Part shown: positions 12,601 to 24,615 of the stretch, piece by piece | Numbering within the stretch: position 1 is the stretch's first letter | Layout of the letters: every line of letters begins with the position of its first letter | NCBI GenBank assembly: GCA_035582835.1 | Contig: JAYKAV010003062.1 | Coordinates: forward strand, 334,512-398,511 | Direction of reading: 5' to 3' | Origin: Phoebastria nigripes | Lineage: Eukaryota > Chordata > Aves > Procellariiformes > Diomedeidae | Length of the DNA: 64,000 nucleotides | Position numbers and translations under genes: made by a program | The notes under the pieces: generated by a model | The model's input: only the letters and a program-made list of their open reading frames with translations | Told to the model about the DNA's origin: nothing | Databases searched by the model: none

Positions 12601-13831
12601 GAAAATAACTAAAATGGGGTTCTCTAATTCTTTATTTCAGTATATTTAAAATTGTGATATTGCTGCTGACTTGAAATTTTAAATATTTTAAATCTATTAT
12701 TCAAGCAGTTACATTACATACAAAATGAAAGAGAGCAGGCCCTTATTGCATATACTGTCACAATATTTTAGCCACCAGCCATATTGTTATCTAATTTTAC
12801 TTCAGAATGTACAATGAGCTATAAATGTTCCATTTAATTCTTCTAAATGTAAGAAAGTTTTTCAAAAGAAGGCCCTTTTCCTAGTTAATTCAATTCAAAG
12901 GTTGTACCTAGGGAATGCACCAAGAAGAAAGAATTTAAAGAAGGGGGACAAGAAAATATATTCTTATTTTGTTTCTTTAAACAGGGGCTTTGTAGTCCAA
13001 ACTCCATGCTAGTAAAATGGAACGCAATCATTTAAACGCAGCCACAGAAGTCAAAAATAAGAAATTATGACCACCTAATATATAAAAGGGAAAAAACAAA
13101 ACAGTTGGAGCAAATGTGTGAAGTTTCACTTGGAAGGACTGGAGCTGCAATGGAAACCATTTAGCTTCAGTAATACTCCCCAACATAACGAATATAGGCT
13201 GTTAGACAATTGTAGCAGAGTAAATGCAGATAAAGGGGATTTATTTCCCTATAATTTGGGCAGTGCAAAGTTTCCCCTGCTTTGGCTGATATACAACAAC
13301 TGACTAAAGGGTCACTTTCCCTTTAATGTTGCCACACCAGTTTATTCCACTTTATTCACTTACTGTTTTCTTCCCATACTACCAAAGCAAAATATTAGAA
13401 GAGTAGAGTACAGAAAAAATGCAAAAGGACTTCCAATAGATATTTCAAATACAGAAAGTATGCCCTAGATCCAGAGATTATGAGTTGCTCCCTAACAGTT
13501 TTATGACAGCCATACTCAACCAGTACCGAGGACAGTCCAGTCACTTAAAAAAGTTAAAGGACTATTTTTGCTAGTCCAGCCAATTCCTTTAAGGTGTAAA
13601 GATACTGTGTTTATGCTAAAACATGTCATTTAATTCTCATCATCAGAAAACCACAACTTTATACTTTCTTTCCTCCTTCCCAGCACATTGTCTGCCTACA
13701 ATACACAAAGAGGAGAATCATCGAGGTAAATCCTGATAATAACAACGGTTCATCAACAGCTGCCTTAGCCTGCAACTTCTGCTTGCAAACAGCTCAAACT
13801 TCCACTAAAACTGACAACAGCAGCAATGGAG

Positions 13832-13836
13832 AAGAG
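13832..13836 (+). repeat. Target-site duplication, left copy (AAGAG)
   Basis: AAGAG lies directly before the first TG of the solo LTR and is repeated exactly at 14389-14393. A 5-bp duplication is usual for ERVL-type integration. Confidence 0.85.
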
Positions 13837-14080
13837 TGTCCTGGTTTTGGCTGGGATAGAGTTAATTTTCTTCCTAGTAGCTGGTATAGTGCTGTGTTTT
13901 GGATTTAGTACAAGAATAATGTTGATAACACACTGATGTTTTAGTGTTGCTAAGTAGCGTTTACACTAGTCAAGGACTTTTCAGCTTCCCATGCTCTTCA
14001 GGTATACAAGAAGCTGGGAGGGAGCATAGCCAGGACAGCTGACCCAGTGAACAGGGTATTCTATATGACATCATGCTCAG

Positions 14081-14088
14081 TATATAAG
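14081..14088 (+). promoter_or_regulatory. TATA box of the solo LTR
   Basis: TATATAAG preceded by TGACATCATGCTCAG, the usual position upstream of the R region in this LTR family. Confidence 0.65.
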
Positions 14089-14252
14089 CTGGGGGGTTGG
14101 CTGGGGAGGGGCAATTGCTGCTCAGGGACTGGCTGGTCATCGTTTGGCAGGTGGTGAGCAATTGCACTGTGCATCACTTATTTTGTATATTCTATCATCA
14201 TTAGTAGTATTATTATCATTATTAGTATTATTTTCCCTTCCTTTTCTGTTCT

Positions 14253-14258
14253 ATTAAA
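14253..14258 (+). promoter_or_regulatory. Polyadenylation signal of the solo LTR
   Basis: ATTAAA about 165 bases after the TATA box and before a T-rich stretch, as expected for the R/U5 boundary of an LTR. The same hexamer is present at the matching place in the ERV LTR (revcomp of 830-835). Confidence 0.6.
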
Positions 14259-14388
14259 CTGTCTTCATCTCAATCCACGAATTTTACTTTTTTTTTTCCG
14301 ATTCTCTCCTCCATCCCACTGGGGGGGTGGGGAGGAGTGAGCAAGCGGCTGTGTGGTGTTTGGCTGCCTGCCAGGTTAAACCACAACA

Positions 14389-17300
14389 AAGAGGGATAGA
14401 TGCAAGGCTAGGGTTGATGGCACAGGAGTATTAAGGGTCATTGAAATAGTCCTGGCAGGTGCAGTCCCAGGAAGGGAAAATACAAGGCTGGGGCTAATGT
14501 CAACGGAAGGAAAAGAAGTTTGCAAATGTGAAGCAAGACTTCTGCATGTCAAAACCAGAGAAGCATGGTGGAGAAGAGGAAAAAAGGTAGCTATATCTAG
14601 AAAAAAATAACCTTATAAATCAGCAATGAAGAAGAGATAGGGAGGTAGTGAGCAAAAGGAACAAGAAGGACAGCATCTGCTATGATAAAGAATGGTCTGG
14701 TGAGAAACATGATTAAGTGATAGATGGAAAAGACTGCAGTACCAAGAGGAACAGACAAAAAACCCTAGTCCAAATCTAACAACACCAAAACCAGAACATT
14801 CCCTCAGGAGGTCTGAGATATCCTCTAGACACAGGCACAAAAAGCCTGCCGTCTGGATCCTGCTCGCTGCTGCAGGCAGAAAGCTCTCCAATTACAGTCC
14901 CCACCATTAGAAAAGAAGCATCTTGAAACAAAACCATACCAAGGTCCTTAATTACATTAAACTAAAATACACAGTGCAAGCCATACCATAAATTTCACTA
15001 CTAATCTTTAAATAAAGTTTATATTGTTTTGGAATGCATTTTTTAAGGGTTTGGGGTTTTTTTATATCGAATTGTAATAGTACTTTGTTAAGGATTAGAA
15101 TCAGAGTAATGAATATTTGCCTTTCAGACATCATCTCCATGCTTTATCATATTAGTTATATATCTGAGAAAAATCTTTAAAATATTGGCTCAGACTTATT
15201 CTGAATAGTCCTTTCAGCTAAGCAAAAATGTCATTTGATAATTCTAAAAAAACAACATCAGATTGCAACTTCTCCTGAAAACTGGACCAACAGGTGGATA
15301 GAGTGGACTAAAGTTTGAAAGCTGAAATATACTGGTCAGTCTTCAGGCTCTGGTGCTTTTAGATGTTCTGTGACATGCTGGCAGTAAGAGCTGTGAAAAC
15401 ATTTTTGGGCAACATACAATTAGTACTAATGTTTTAGACTCCACGTTCCAGAAAGAGATGAGATTGTCCACTGGAAGAACTCCACACAGCTGCTCCTCCA
15501 TACTACCCCAAATGGATCCCATTTGACAAACGAGTGAAGATGTTATTTGGAATTATCTCCAGCTTTTGCCATGAAAATGTCCAATATGAGGGTCTTTATT
15601 CCTGGAATTGAGTATTAGTATGCAGTCGTAACGCCCATATGAGAGACACACCCTACCATTAGAAGCTGCAGATTATGCCACACCGTATTAAACATATCAC
15701 ATTAAATGGCCCCCCCATCGCCCTGATTACCCACCCACAGAGAGAAAATCTCAGAAGAGGAAGAGAAAGAGTGGAAACTTAGTGGATGCAGGCAGTACAC
15801 GGTGCCATGCTGAAGGAAGAGTCAATGATCAGGAAAGCCTGGGGAGAACACCTGAGACAAATTTAATCTTGTTAACATTGTGTAGTCTGCACATCACTCA
15901 ATAGCAGCAAAACCTGGAGAGAAGGTAAAGATGGATACAATCCATCCAGGCCTTCAATTTTATCCCTGCACACAGATGCAGGACTAATCTCTGTGCATGA
16001 GAGTCACATGCAGGAGATCATAGAAAGGAGCAACATAAGAATACAACCATCTTCACCACCAATAATGCTGCTCCTCCAAAGAAACAATGTGAGCCCACAT
16101 AACTAATTGCAGTCATCTGTCCATTCCTGACCCACAAGACCATTGAAGGGATTGATTATGCCTAAGATCCGCACAATTTTTAGGACCTGGACCAGAAAGA
16201 GCTGTATTGGCTGCAAAACAATAGTCAGTTAGATTTGGTCATACATGTTTGGATACATAAAGTACAATATCTGAAACTCCCCCCAAAATAAAAAAAAAGC
16301 AACTTCTAAGTTGGATGATTCACCACTATAATTCATAAGCAACTTAAGAACTGTAAACTAATAACCCAGAATAGAAATCTGATGTTTTTCCCCAGTTAGT
16401 CAGACGTTAATAAAAAGGGTCATATCTTGGCTCACTTTAATTTCAGTGCTTTCATCCCAAAAGAATCACACAGTACAACCTCAATTAACCCAATGCCATG
16501 GGGAGCACCAAAAAAATTCAATAATAACGGGTTTGGATAATCAAGGATTCAAACAACAGAGAGAATTTTCATTGTAATTAAGTTATTTGAGAACACGGTC
16601 ATCTTTCACGTAATGGGGTTCGGACCAAAAAGATCAAGGGCAAACTCCATTTCACTTATCCTAACTAAGATGGACCAACCTTCTTTTTTGTAAACAGTTA
16701 GTGAGGTACTCAGAACGCCATGAGGCCCAGCAGCATTGCACAATACCCTTTACACAACAAGTATCACAAAATAAGGTACAAACCTTAGTACTTTATAAGA
16801 CATTCACTAAGCATCTTTCTCTCCATTACCCACAAACATCCAAAAAATGATGGAGTTTAATATGTTTAGTCTGAGACTAAACCCGAGTACATGTCATGGT
16901 GGTTCACAAACGAGTATTCTGACACTTCCAGGTTGTGAAACATACTTTGCAAACAAGCAAATATTTTATTCTGTCTAGATAAAATTATTCACAGTGGCTG
17001 GTGTTACTGTTAAGTAACAATAACAAGGAGAAATGAAAGGGTGGGTGGTGCATCTCAAGAGGTCATTATTTCATATGCCCTAAACTCCACTGGCATGAGA
17101 GCGCTAACAAATAAGAAGCACTTTCAATGTATTCATATTTCAATTTCTGCATAACAATGGGAAGAGCTATATATCACATAAGTATCCGCATAACAAATGC
17201 CAAGTTTTGATTTTATATTGAATTGATGGTTAAAATGAACTACACATTGGTTTTTGCATAATTTATGCAAAATACTGTACTGTTTAAGTTCTAACCTTGA

Positions 17301-19030
17301 GCAAAGATCTCATCTGAATCTTCATGCTTCTGCCTGCTTCTTACAGAACAGTATCAACTGTTGCACCAGTGAGAATAAAATACATCCAAAGTCAAATTAG
17401 CTGTGCAAACCAATTATGACCTCACTCAGATTTCTAATTGTTTAAATCTCTGCAACATACTCTGAAGAAGAGATTTGGTTTCTTTTTAATAATTTTATGC
17501 TCTCCATCAATCCCGTACACAAACTTTGACTTAGATCACACCTATTTATGTCCTTCCTTGTTCTGTGATCATTTTTGAAGCGTTGTATAAAAGAGCTTTC
17601 TATGACACAGAGAAACACACAGCGTTCCTGACAACAGAACTATTTCTCCTGATATATTTGCTCCTTTCTTGTGCAACAAGCTACAAGCTGCTTGCAAATA
17701 CTCAGCAATTTCAATTTGCAGCTTAGCCAGATCGTTTCAACCTCCTGTTTCTTATCACGTCTATCTGACAACTGAACAGCAGAATAGAAAAGGAATGTTA
17801 AAACATAAATGAATTACTTAGGAGATTATCACGTCAGCTGAGTATAGTTCAGACATATTTCAGCTAATAGCCAATCTTTTTCTTTACTAATACTGAAGCT
17901 TTGGTACTGGCCTTCCTTGTGGAATTTATTAGAGACAGCCATTTTGCAATACAGAGCAGTCTTATCATACCAGAGTATTGAAATACCCTGTTCTGGAAAG
18001 CAAACAAACCATGCAAACCATCAGGCCATACTTCTGCCACTGTGCTACTGCTCTTTTTCAAAAGAACTACCTCACAAGATGATTTTTATGTTCCTCAGGG
18101 TTCTTCAAATAATTTTTGTGCCAGCCCATAATTGCTTATAACTTTAATTGATTTTCAGTTATCATATGTGGATAAATAGAGATGTCCTTTTCTAATGACT
18201 CCACTTACACAGAGCTACTAGCAAGAAAAAATACACAATTTAAAAAAGAAGTCAGAAGGATCAGACTTCCAGTCTTTTAACACTGCAGGTTATTTTGAAA
18301 TAAGATATATTCTTGATACGAACAAGTTCTGAAAAAATGGATGACAAGAAACTCATACCTGTTAAAACGATCCTTGTGTCTCTGTGCTGTAAAAACTTAT
18401 TTCACAGATACTTAGTGCTCTGGTTGGTCACTCACATATACATTAAAATACCTGCCTGAGGCATACCATACCATCTAATATATTAGGAGTTCAACATACA
18501 AGTTAGCATCATTCTAATACAAACGAAAACTTACATAGGAAACCCTTACTCGCCGTCGGTGCACCAGCCCACAGCACTGCATGAAGAGTACAGCAGACAG
18601 CAATCAGTGTACGCTTTCACCAAGCTTCGGTCATTCCTGTCTCCTCTGAGACACTGTCCATCTCTCCTCACTTTTCAGCCCCGGGTGCAAGGAAACAGGT
18701 AGGAAAACAGTCACCCTCCAGCTCCCAAGCTGTCCTTTCAAATTATCTTGAAGACAGGTGGAACTTACTTTATCTGAGTAAATCAATCTCTTCTGTTTCA
18801 GATGATTAAAAAAAACAAAAAGGCAGAAAAAAACCAACAACAAAAACCCAGAGGCACGTCTTTATTTCCTCAGCATCCAGTTATTACAAAGCAAATTCTG
18901 TATTCATATACATCTTTTACTACACGTGGCGTAAGGTTTGTATCAACCATTCTGAACTTAGGAAAGACGGAGACATAACAGGATCTTTATATCTCAGACT
19001 ACTGCAACACCCGGCTTTCTGAAGGTCTCT
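14389..19030. other. Non-coding AT-rich sequence, no gene seen
   Basis: Apart from the right copy of the LTR target duplication (14389-14393), no repeat family or coding exon was recognised. Open frames are short and low in complexity. Confidence 0.5.
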
Positions 19031-19077
19031 TGCTGCTGCTGCTGCCGCTGCTGCTGTTGTTATTGCTGCTGCTGCTA
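19031..19077. repeat. Interrupted (CTG)n trinucleotide repeat
   Basis: TGC/CTG units interrupted by CCG, TTGTTA and ATTG. On the minus strand it gives a run of Ala/Thr/Ile codons (19102-18920) that is a product of the repeat, not evidence for a gene. Confidence 0.93.
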
Positions 19078-22000
19078 TTACAGCTTTCTTCCCAATGCAC
19101 AAACCAGCAAGAGCATCCTTGCTTCAGCGTTACCTCTGTTGTATCTTGGGCATATCTGATTTGTTATTTATCCCTTCCCAACAGCCTGAAAAAATGACGG
19201 AGTCTAGACTTTAATTCACTCTGGATTCTCGAGACTACAGAACCACCCTCCAAATAGTCAGATGCTTTGTCTGGCGATACGTGTTTCACATGAATTGTAG
19301 GCAGGACTGCTGAGTGGCCTTACTACTTGACTCGCATCAGAGGCACAGTCTCCTCTGCTGATACTGTTTACAAAAAGAACTTGAGAGAACATCAAAACTC
19401 AGAATACACACTTAGACTTTGGGATTAACACTTTTCTTCCCCCTGCCCNCCCCCCCCCCCCAAAACACTGACAGAGCTAATTAAATACTTGGATAATTGA
19501 GACTTATAGATAATGATTTTGAAAAGATAAATATAATGAAAAATTATTACCCTTAAAGCAATAAGGGGACAAATCTGAAATCAGGTCAGATTAAATTAAC
19601 CTGTTTATGATCACAGTTCATCACTCTTCTTCTGGGAGGGACTGAATATTCCAGTACTGAAAAGGCTTAACAGCTATATTATATCTTAAAATTAAATCCT
19701 TCAGTACTTTATGGCAGTGGTCTAAGAGTCTCAAATGTTTCCAGTACTGTACATCTCCGGTCAGATGAATACATGATTCACTTACTTTTTTAACACTGAG
19801 GCAAACTTAACTCTTTCACCACCAGCATTTTGCTAAAAAATAGCATACACAGTATGCTTAAAATAGTAAAATAAGAGGACCAATATATTACTTTTAAAAG
19901 GTAAAGATAAAGGTACTTTTCTTTTTAATTTCATGACTGAGTTTATTATTAAAATCTGCAATGAAAAAATTAGAGATTATACAAGATATTTCTACGCTGT
20001 CTTTATGTAGGCTGTGTGGTGATGGCTAATGAAAGGGTTAAATCTTCTCAAAAGGGTAAAGAAAAAGAAGATGGTGCTCCTAAGAGATTTGTTTGGCTTC
20101 CAAGCTTGAAAGAGGGGACTCCAAAGAAGGCAATTATCTCTGTGTAGGCAAAATGGTATCAGGTACTCAAACTGGCTGAACAGTCAGGAGAGAGTTTTAT
20201 TCCAGTGGAAGATAATGAAGGTCTGCCCATAGAAGCAGGAAGCCCTCTGACTCTGTGCTAAAATCACGTAACCAAGAGAGTTAACATTTACAAGCCCAAA
20301 GTCTGGCAACTAAAACTCAATTTAGGCACCCAACTCCTGCCAATTTCAAGTACATCTTTTTCATGCGCAATTTCCCTCTTAAAAAAAAAACCAAACCAGC
20401 GGTGTTAAGCATCTATGTGTCTTTGGGGACCAAAATGCATATTTAGCCATTCAAATATCACTAGCTTGATGGGTTTGGGGGGTTTTTTTGGTAGTTTTTT
20501 TTCCAGACCATATAACAAACAGCAGTTCCTATGGACACCAGTGGGTTGACTGGTCTTTCTAAGCCAAATGTACTTTTGGTGTAAAGCCACAATTGTTACT
20601 GAAGATGTATTGCTGATAACTCATCTCAGCTGGACCTGCAGATGCTCTCAGCATCTTAAAAAAATATAATAAGACTAATACAATTAAAAACAGGAAATTG
20701 TGAATGCAAGGACCTAATCTATGCACCTAAATCTAAGTTAGCTTTATTTTACCTCTTCCCACACAGTCAGATAGGTAATTATTTATCTTTAGCAGAAGGA
20801 CAGAAGTTGGTACTTCACAATGACACATAAGGAAGTGTCCTTGTAACAATTTCACAGCCCAAAAGCAGTATACCAGACCAATAAACAATGCAGACCATTC
20901 ATCTCTTCAGATCAGGACTGTTTAGAGTTATTCTAACAAAACCATTAATAAATAGAGCAATAATGACAACTAGCGGGAAGAAAAAAGCATTTGGAAGGCA
21001 GGACATATTGAACATTACCATAAAAAAGAATCATTTGTTCAAAACAGCTAATCAAATAAAGCTAGAAAGAATAATACAACAGTTGCACACATACATACAT
21101 AACAATCAATTCTCTATATTCTCTCCTTCTAATGACTACTTCTTACTCTTGGGGAAGATCCATACATAAACTAACACCAGCTATACGTTATACATTTAAC
21201 TTTTTTTAAAGATTTGTGAAATTTATTTGGAAATCATCAATAATATTGGTTTCACATAAGTGTTTCTTGCACTGGTAAGGCAAACAATGTAAAAATGTAG
21301 CAATTAATTTTAGAAGTTTCAATCGCTTCTGAAGAAGATAAATGCATCTATATTTCTAACTCTTCCTAAAACTCATCAAGAAGACCTATAGCAACCATGA
21401 GCATCCCTTACAAAACCAGTATCACAACTCTCACTCAAATTAGCGTGCATCTACTCTCACAACCAAAGATTTCATAATCCAACCATAAAATCTCTCCTTT
21501 CAACAAAGGCACGAAAATTGTTTGGTTGTCTCTCTCCCCTCCTTCTCCCAAATTACTAAAATACTTTGTCATGACCATACTTCAAACAATTACCAAAGAC
21601 ATTTTTTTCAACATGATTCTAAGTTGCTTTTTATGGAGGGGTGGGGGAGAGATGACTATTTTGGGGATAGAAGGGACACAAGTATCTCCAAGTCAAACTC
21701 ATCTGTAATTGAAATCCAGTAAAATTTTATGTTCTGCAAATATGACTTTGTTTACAGTCCCCGTAGGACAATGCAGTGAATACAGAATCAGACCATTTAC
21801 ATCTTCTGTTAAATTTTCTTCAGCACATACACTGGATTTTACTTTCTTTTGTCTTCCTCATTCTCATTACCACATTTGTGATGTCTAGCATTGTTTATTG
21901 CATTTAAAGAAACAATGATGACTATTCAGGCAGCAAATTTTATCACTATCCTTCCTGTACTTTCTGGGTGAGCTTAGTCTTCAGGCAAACTGCAACAATC

Positions 22001-23143
22001 TAATCTAAAGATTCTTGGCAAATCTGCAACCAAAAGCCCCCTTAACATTGTCACTCTAATAAAAAAACCTCCATGCTACCTTAAATTGAAGGTGTAACAA
22101 GGCACCTAACCCAAGAATAACTAAAAATCAGAAAACCTCACTAAAAGACAGAATACTACCAAGCCAGTGAAAGATTTTTTTTCCATGCTCTAACATTGAA
22201 AAAAATAGCTCTATGAACACAGCAATTCTTCTAATTTTGCATTTCTTGTGATACATTTTTGAAATGAACTTTTAGTTAGCCATTATCATTAAGACAATAC
22301 CAAGGTTAATGTTCTCAGTGAATAATTTTATTTTTGCACACAGGGCAACATGACAGCACCTTCAGAAAAGGAGCTTATCAAATACATATAAAACAATATT
22401 CAAAAGATTGGTACAGATACTTGGGGAGCAGGAAGAAATAGTGACACAGTGGTGACAAATATACCAACAGGTACAATAAATAAGGAGAAACTTTAGAAGT
22501 GTTTTGAAGTAATCAGTGACGTTGATTTTCAAATATTTAGAGGCAGCTTCTCCAATATTGAAACAGCATGGAAGAAAGGACAAAAGTTTTTATCTGAAAT
22601 TAAATGAACAGGCTGGCATGAAAGGTTGAGTATGAATGAACCCTTAGAGGGTAAATGAGTGATACAGCTATTTGTATTCTCCTCAAGTGCTTCATTTCAG
22701 AGGTTATATAAACTGAAAGGTGGGAAAAGAAAAGGAGGCTGTCAGAAAATTGTTATCATTTATTTTGATTGACTTCCTCAGCTAACCAGCACTATCTGGG
22801 TAGAGCCTCTGCCAGCTCAGAGTCACCCAAAGCTCATGGCCAGACCTTCCATAATCTGATCAAGTGCCTGCCCAGGGCTAATGAGATGGATCTGAAGTGT
22901 TCAATGCCAGCAAGCTCAAGGCACAGCTGCCCCAACTACCTCAAATGGCATCACATCCCTTCCAAATGAGAGCAATGATGGAATAAAACCATGATGAATC
23001 CTTTTTCTGGATGAAAAAACCCACAAGACACAACCCCCCACCTCAAAACCCCTCAAAACAAGTCACAGAAAAATGATGTCCACCCTATGCTACCTTCAGG
23101 ATCCTTTACAGATAAGTTCCGTTAAATTACTGTTTCAATTTAT
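19078..23143. other. Non-coding sequence, no gene seen
   Basis: Contains the poly-C tract at 19441-19461. The plus-strand open frames at 20888-21169 and 21522-21722 and the minus-strand one at 22583-22362 show no recognisable domain. Confidence 0.5.
19441..19461. repeat. Poly-C tract with an ambiguous base
   Basis: A C-run broken by an N at 19449. The length is probably uncertain in the assembly. Confidence 0.9.
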
Positions 23144-24615
23144 CCACAGAATCACAGAACAGTTGAGGTGGGAAGGCATCGCTGGAGATCATCGAGTCCA
23201 ACCCCCTGCTCAGAGCAGGCTCAGCTAGAGTAGGTTGCTCAGGGCCGTGTCCAGGCAAGTTTCAAATTATCTCCAAGGATGGAGACTCCATAACCTCTCT
23301 GGGCAACCTGTTAAAGTGCTTGACCATACCCACAGAAAAAAGCTTTTTCTTATGATTAATTGGAATTGCCTATATTTCAATTGGTGTCCGTCGCCTCTTG
23401 TCCTGTCATAGGGCACCACTGAGAAGAATCTAGCTCCATCTTCTTTACTGCTTCCATTCAGCTATTTATACCTACGGACAAGATCCCCTGAGCCTTCCCT
23501 TCTCCAGCTGAACAGTCCCAGCCAGCCCTCTCACCCTGTCCTCATACGACACATGCTCCAAGCCCTTTATCAAGTTTGTGGTCGTTGGCTGGACTCACGC
23601 TAGAATGTCCATGTCTCTCTTTTCCTAGGGAGCCCAGAATTGGACCAAGCGCTCCAGATGTGTCTCACCACAGCTGAGCAGAGGGCAAGGATCACCTCCC
23701 TTGACCTGCTGGCAGTACTCTTCCTAACACAGTCCAGGAGGCTGTTGGCCTTTGCTGCAAGGACACGTTGCTGGCTCATGTTCACTTGGAGTCCACCAGG
23801 ACGCCCAGGGCCTTTTCTACAAAGCTGCTTTCTAGCTGATCAGCCCCAGTCTATAATGGTGCATGGGGTTATTCTTTCCCGGGTGCATGACTTTGCACTT
23901 CCCTTTGTTGAACTTCATGAGGTTCCTGTCAGACCATTTCTCCAGCCTGTTGAGGTCCTTCTGGATGGCAGCACAACCCTCTATGTATCACCCAATCCTC
24001 CCAGTTTTGTAGCATCTGCAAACTTGCTGAGGGTACATTCCGCTCAATCATCCAGACTATTAATGAAGAGGTTAAACTGTATTGGCTCCACGACCACCCC
24101 TGGGGCACAAAACTAGTGACTGACCTCCAGCGGGTCTGGACTTCATGCTGCTGATCACAACCCTTAGAGCCTGGCAGTTCTGACAGATTTCAGTCCACTT
24201 CACCATCCACTTACTTAGTCCATCATTTTGTCTATGAGGATGTCCTGGAAAACAGCTTGGAAAACCTTGCCAGAGGCAAGATAAACAGCATCCACTCTTC
24301 TCCGCTTGTCTTCTAAGCCAATCATCTCATCATAAAAGGCTGTCAAGCTGGTCAAGCCTGATTTGCCCTTTGTAAATCTATGCTGACTACTCCCAGTCAC
24401 TTCATGTGTTTAATAATGGTTTCTGAGAGGATTTGCTCCATCACCTTCACAGGGATCGAGGTAAGGCTGACCAGCCTGTAGTTCCCCAGATCCTCCTTCT
24501 CACCCTTCATGAAGACTGTGGTTATATTTTCTTTCTTCCAGTCCTCACAAACCTTCCCCAATCACCATTACCCTTCAAAGATTATTAAGAACTATTTTTT
24601 TAGGACGTCAGCTTA
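23144..24615 (-). mobile_element. CR1 LINE, 5'-truncated 3' end of about 1.5 kb
   Basis: On the minus strand it runs from about 24615 (sequence like the CR1 segment ahead of the RT middle region) through the C-terminal half of ORF2 and a short 3' UTR to the tail GATTCTGTGG near 23144. The CR1 3' tail is a short ATTCTRTG-type repeat, not polyA, which fixes orientation and end. The terminal 150 bases (CAGGGGGTTGGACTC type) match the 3' end of the plus-strand CR1 at 31450-31613 closely. CR1 copies are typically 5'-truncated, as here. CR1 retrotransposes by target-primed reverse transcription. Confidence 0.95.
23600..24400 (-). pseudogene. CR1 ORF2 reverse transcriptase, C-terminal remnant
   Basis: Translated on the minus strand, the remnant shows the CR1 RT signatures QHRFTKGKSGLTSL (near 24390), AFYDEMIGL, DILIDKMMD (near 24220), then the catalytic box region TLSKFADATKLGG (24030-23995), and further down NMSQQRVLAAKANSLLDCVR and KSTASRSREVIL (23785-23670). 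The pieces at 24400, 24020 and 23785 share one frame, but stops (24215-24217, 23600-23602) and frameshifts separate them. The catalytic box FADD reads FADA (codons on the revcomp of 24011-24022), so a metal-binding Asp is lost. The product is dead on both counts. Confidence 0.92.

Larger units (their letters stand above)
6222..13836. other. Long AT-rich tract without a recognised gene
   Basis: About 7.6 kb of unique-looking sequence. It includes the A/C tract at 6646-6693 and many T- or A-runs. Open frames such as the minus-strand ones at 10041-10268 and 10216-10473 are hydrophobic because of T-richness and have no family resemblance. Nothing here is supported as coding. Confidence 0.5.
13837..14388 (+). 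mobile_element. Solo LTR, avian ERVL-type
   Basis: 552 bp from TGTCCTGGTTTTGGC to TTAAACCACAACA. U3 carries a clear TATA box (TATATAAG at 14081-14088); ATTAAA at 14253-14258 is the polyadenylation signal, followed by a T-run and the C-rich GATTCTCTCCTCCATCCCACTGG block of U5. It is flanked by the 5-bp duplication AAGAG (13832-13836 and 14389-14393), showing it is one integration event. No internal retroviral sequence remains, so it is the product of LTR-LTR recombination. The block order matches the LTR at 701-1257, in the opposite orientation. The promoter may be partly intact, but activity cannot be inferred. Confidence 0.93.

Noticed and set aside
18920..19102. Minus-strand frame with poly-Ala
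   Set aside because: Produced by the CTG repeat; no other protein-like content.
23640..24116. 158-codon plus-strand open frame
   Set aside because: It is the antisense of the CR1 ORF2 remnant on the minus strand; the real coding direction is minus.
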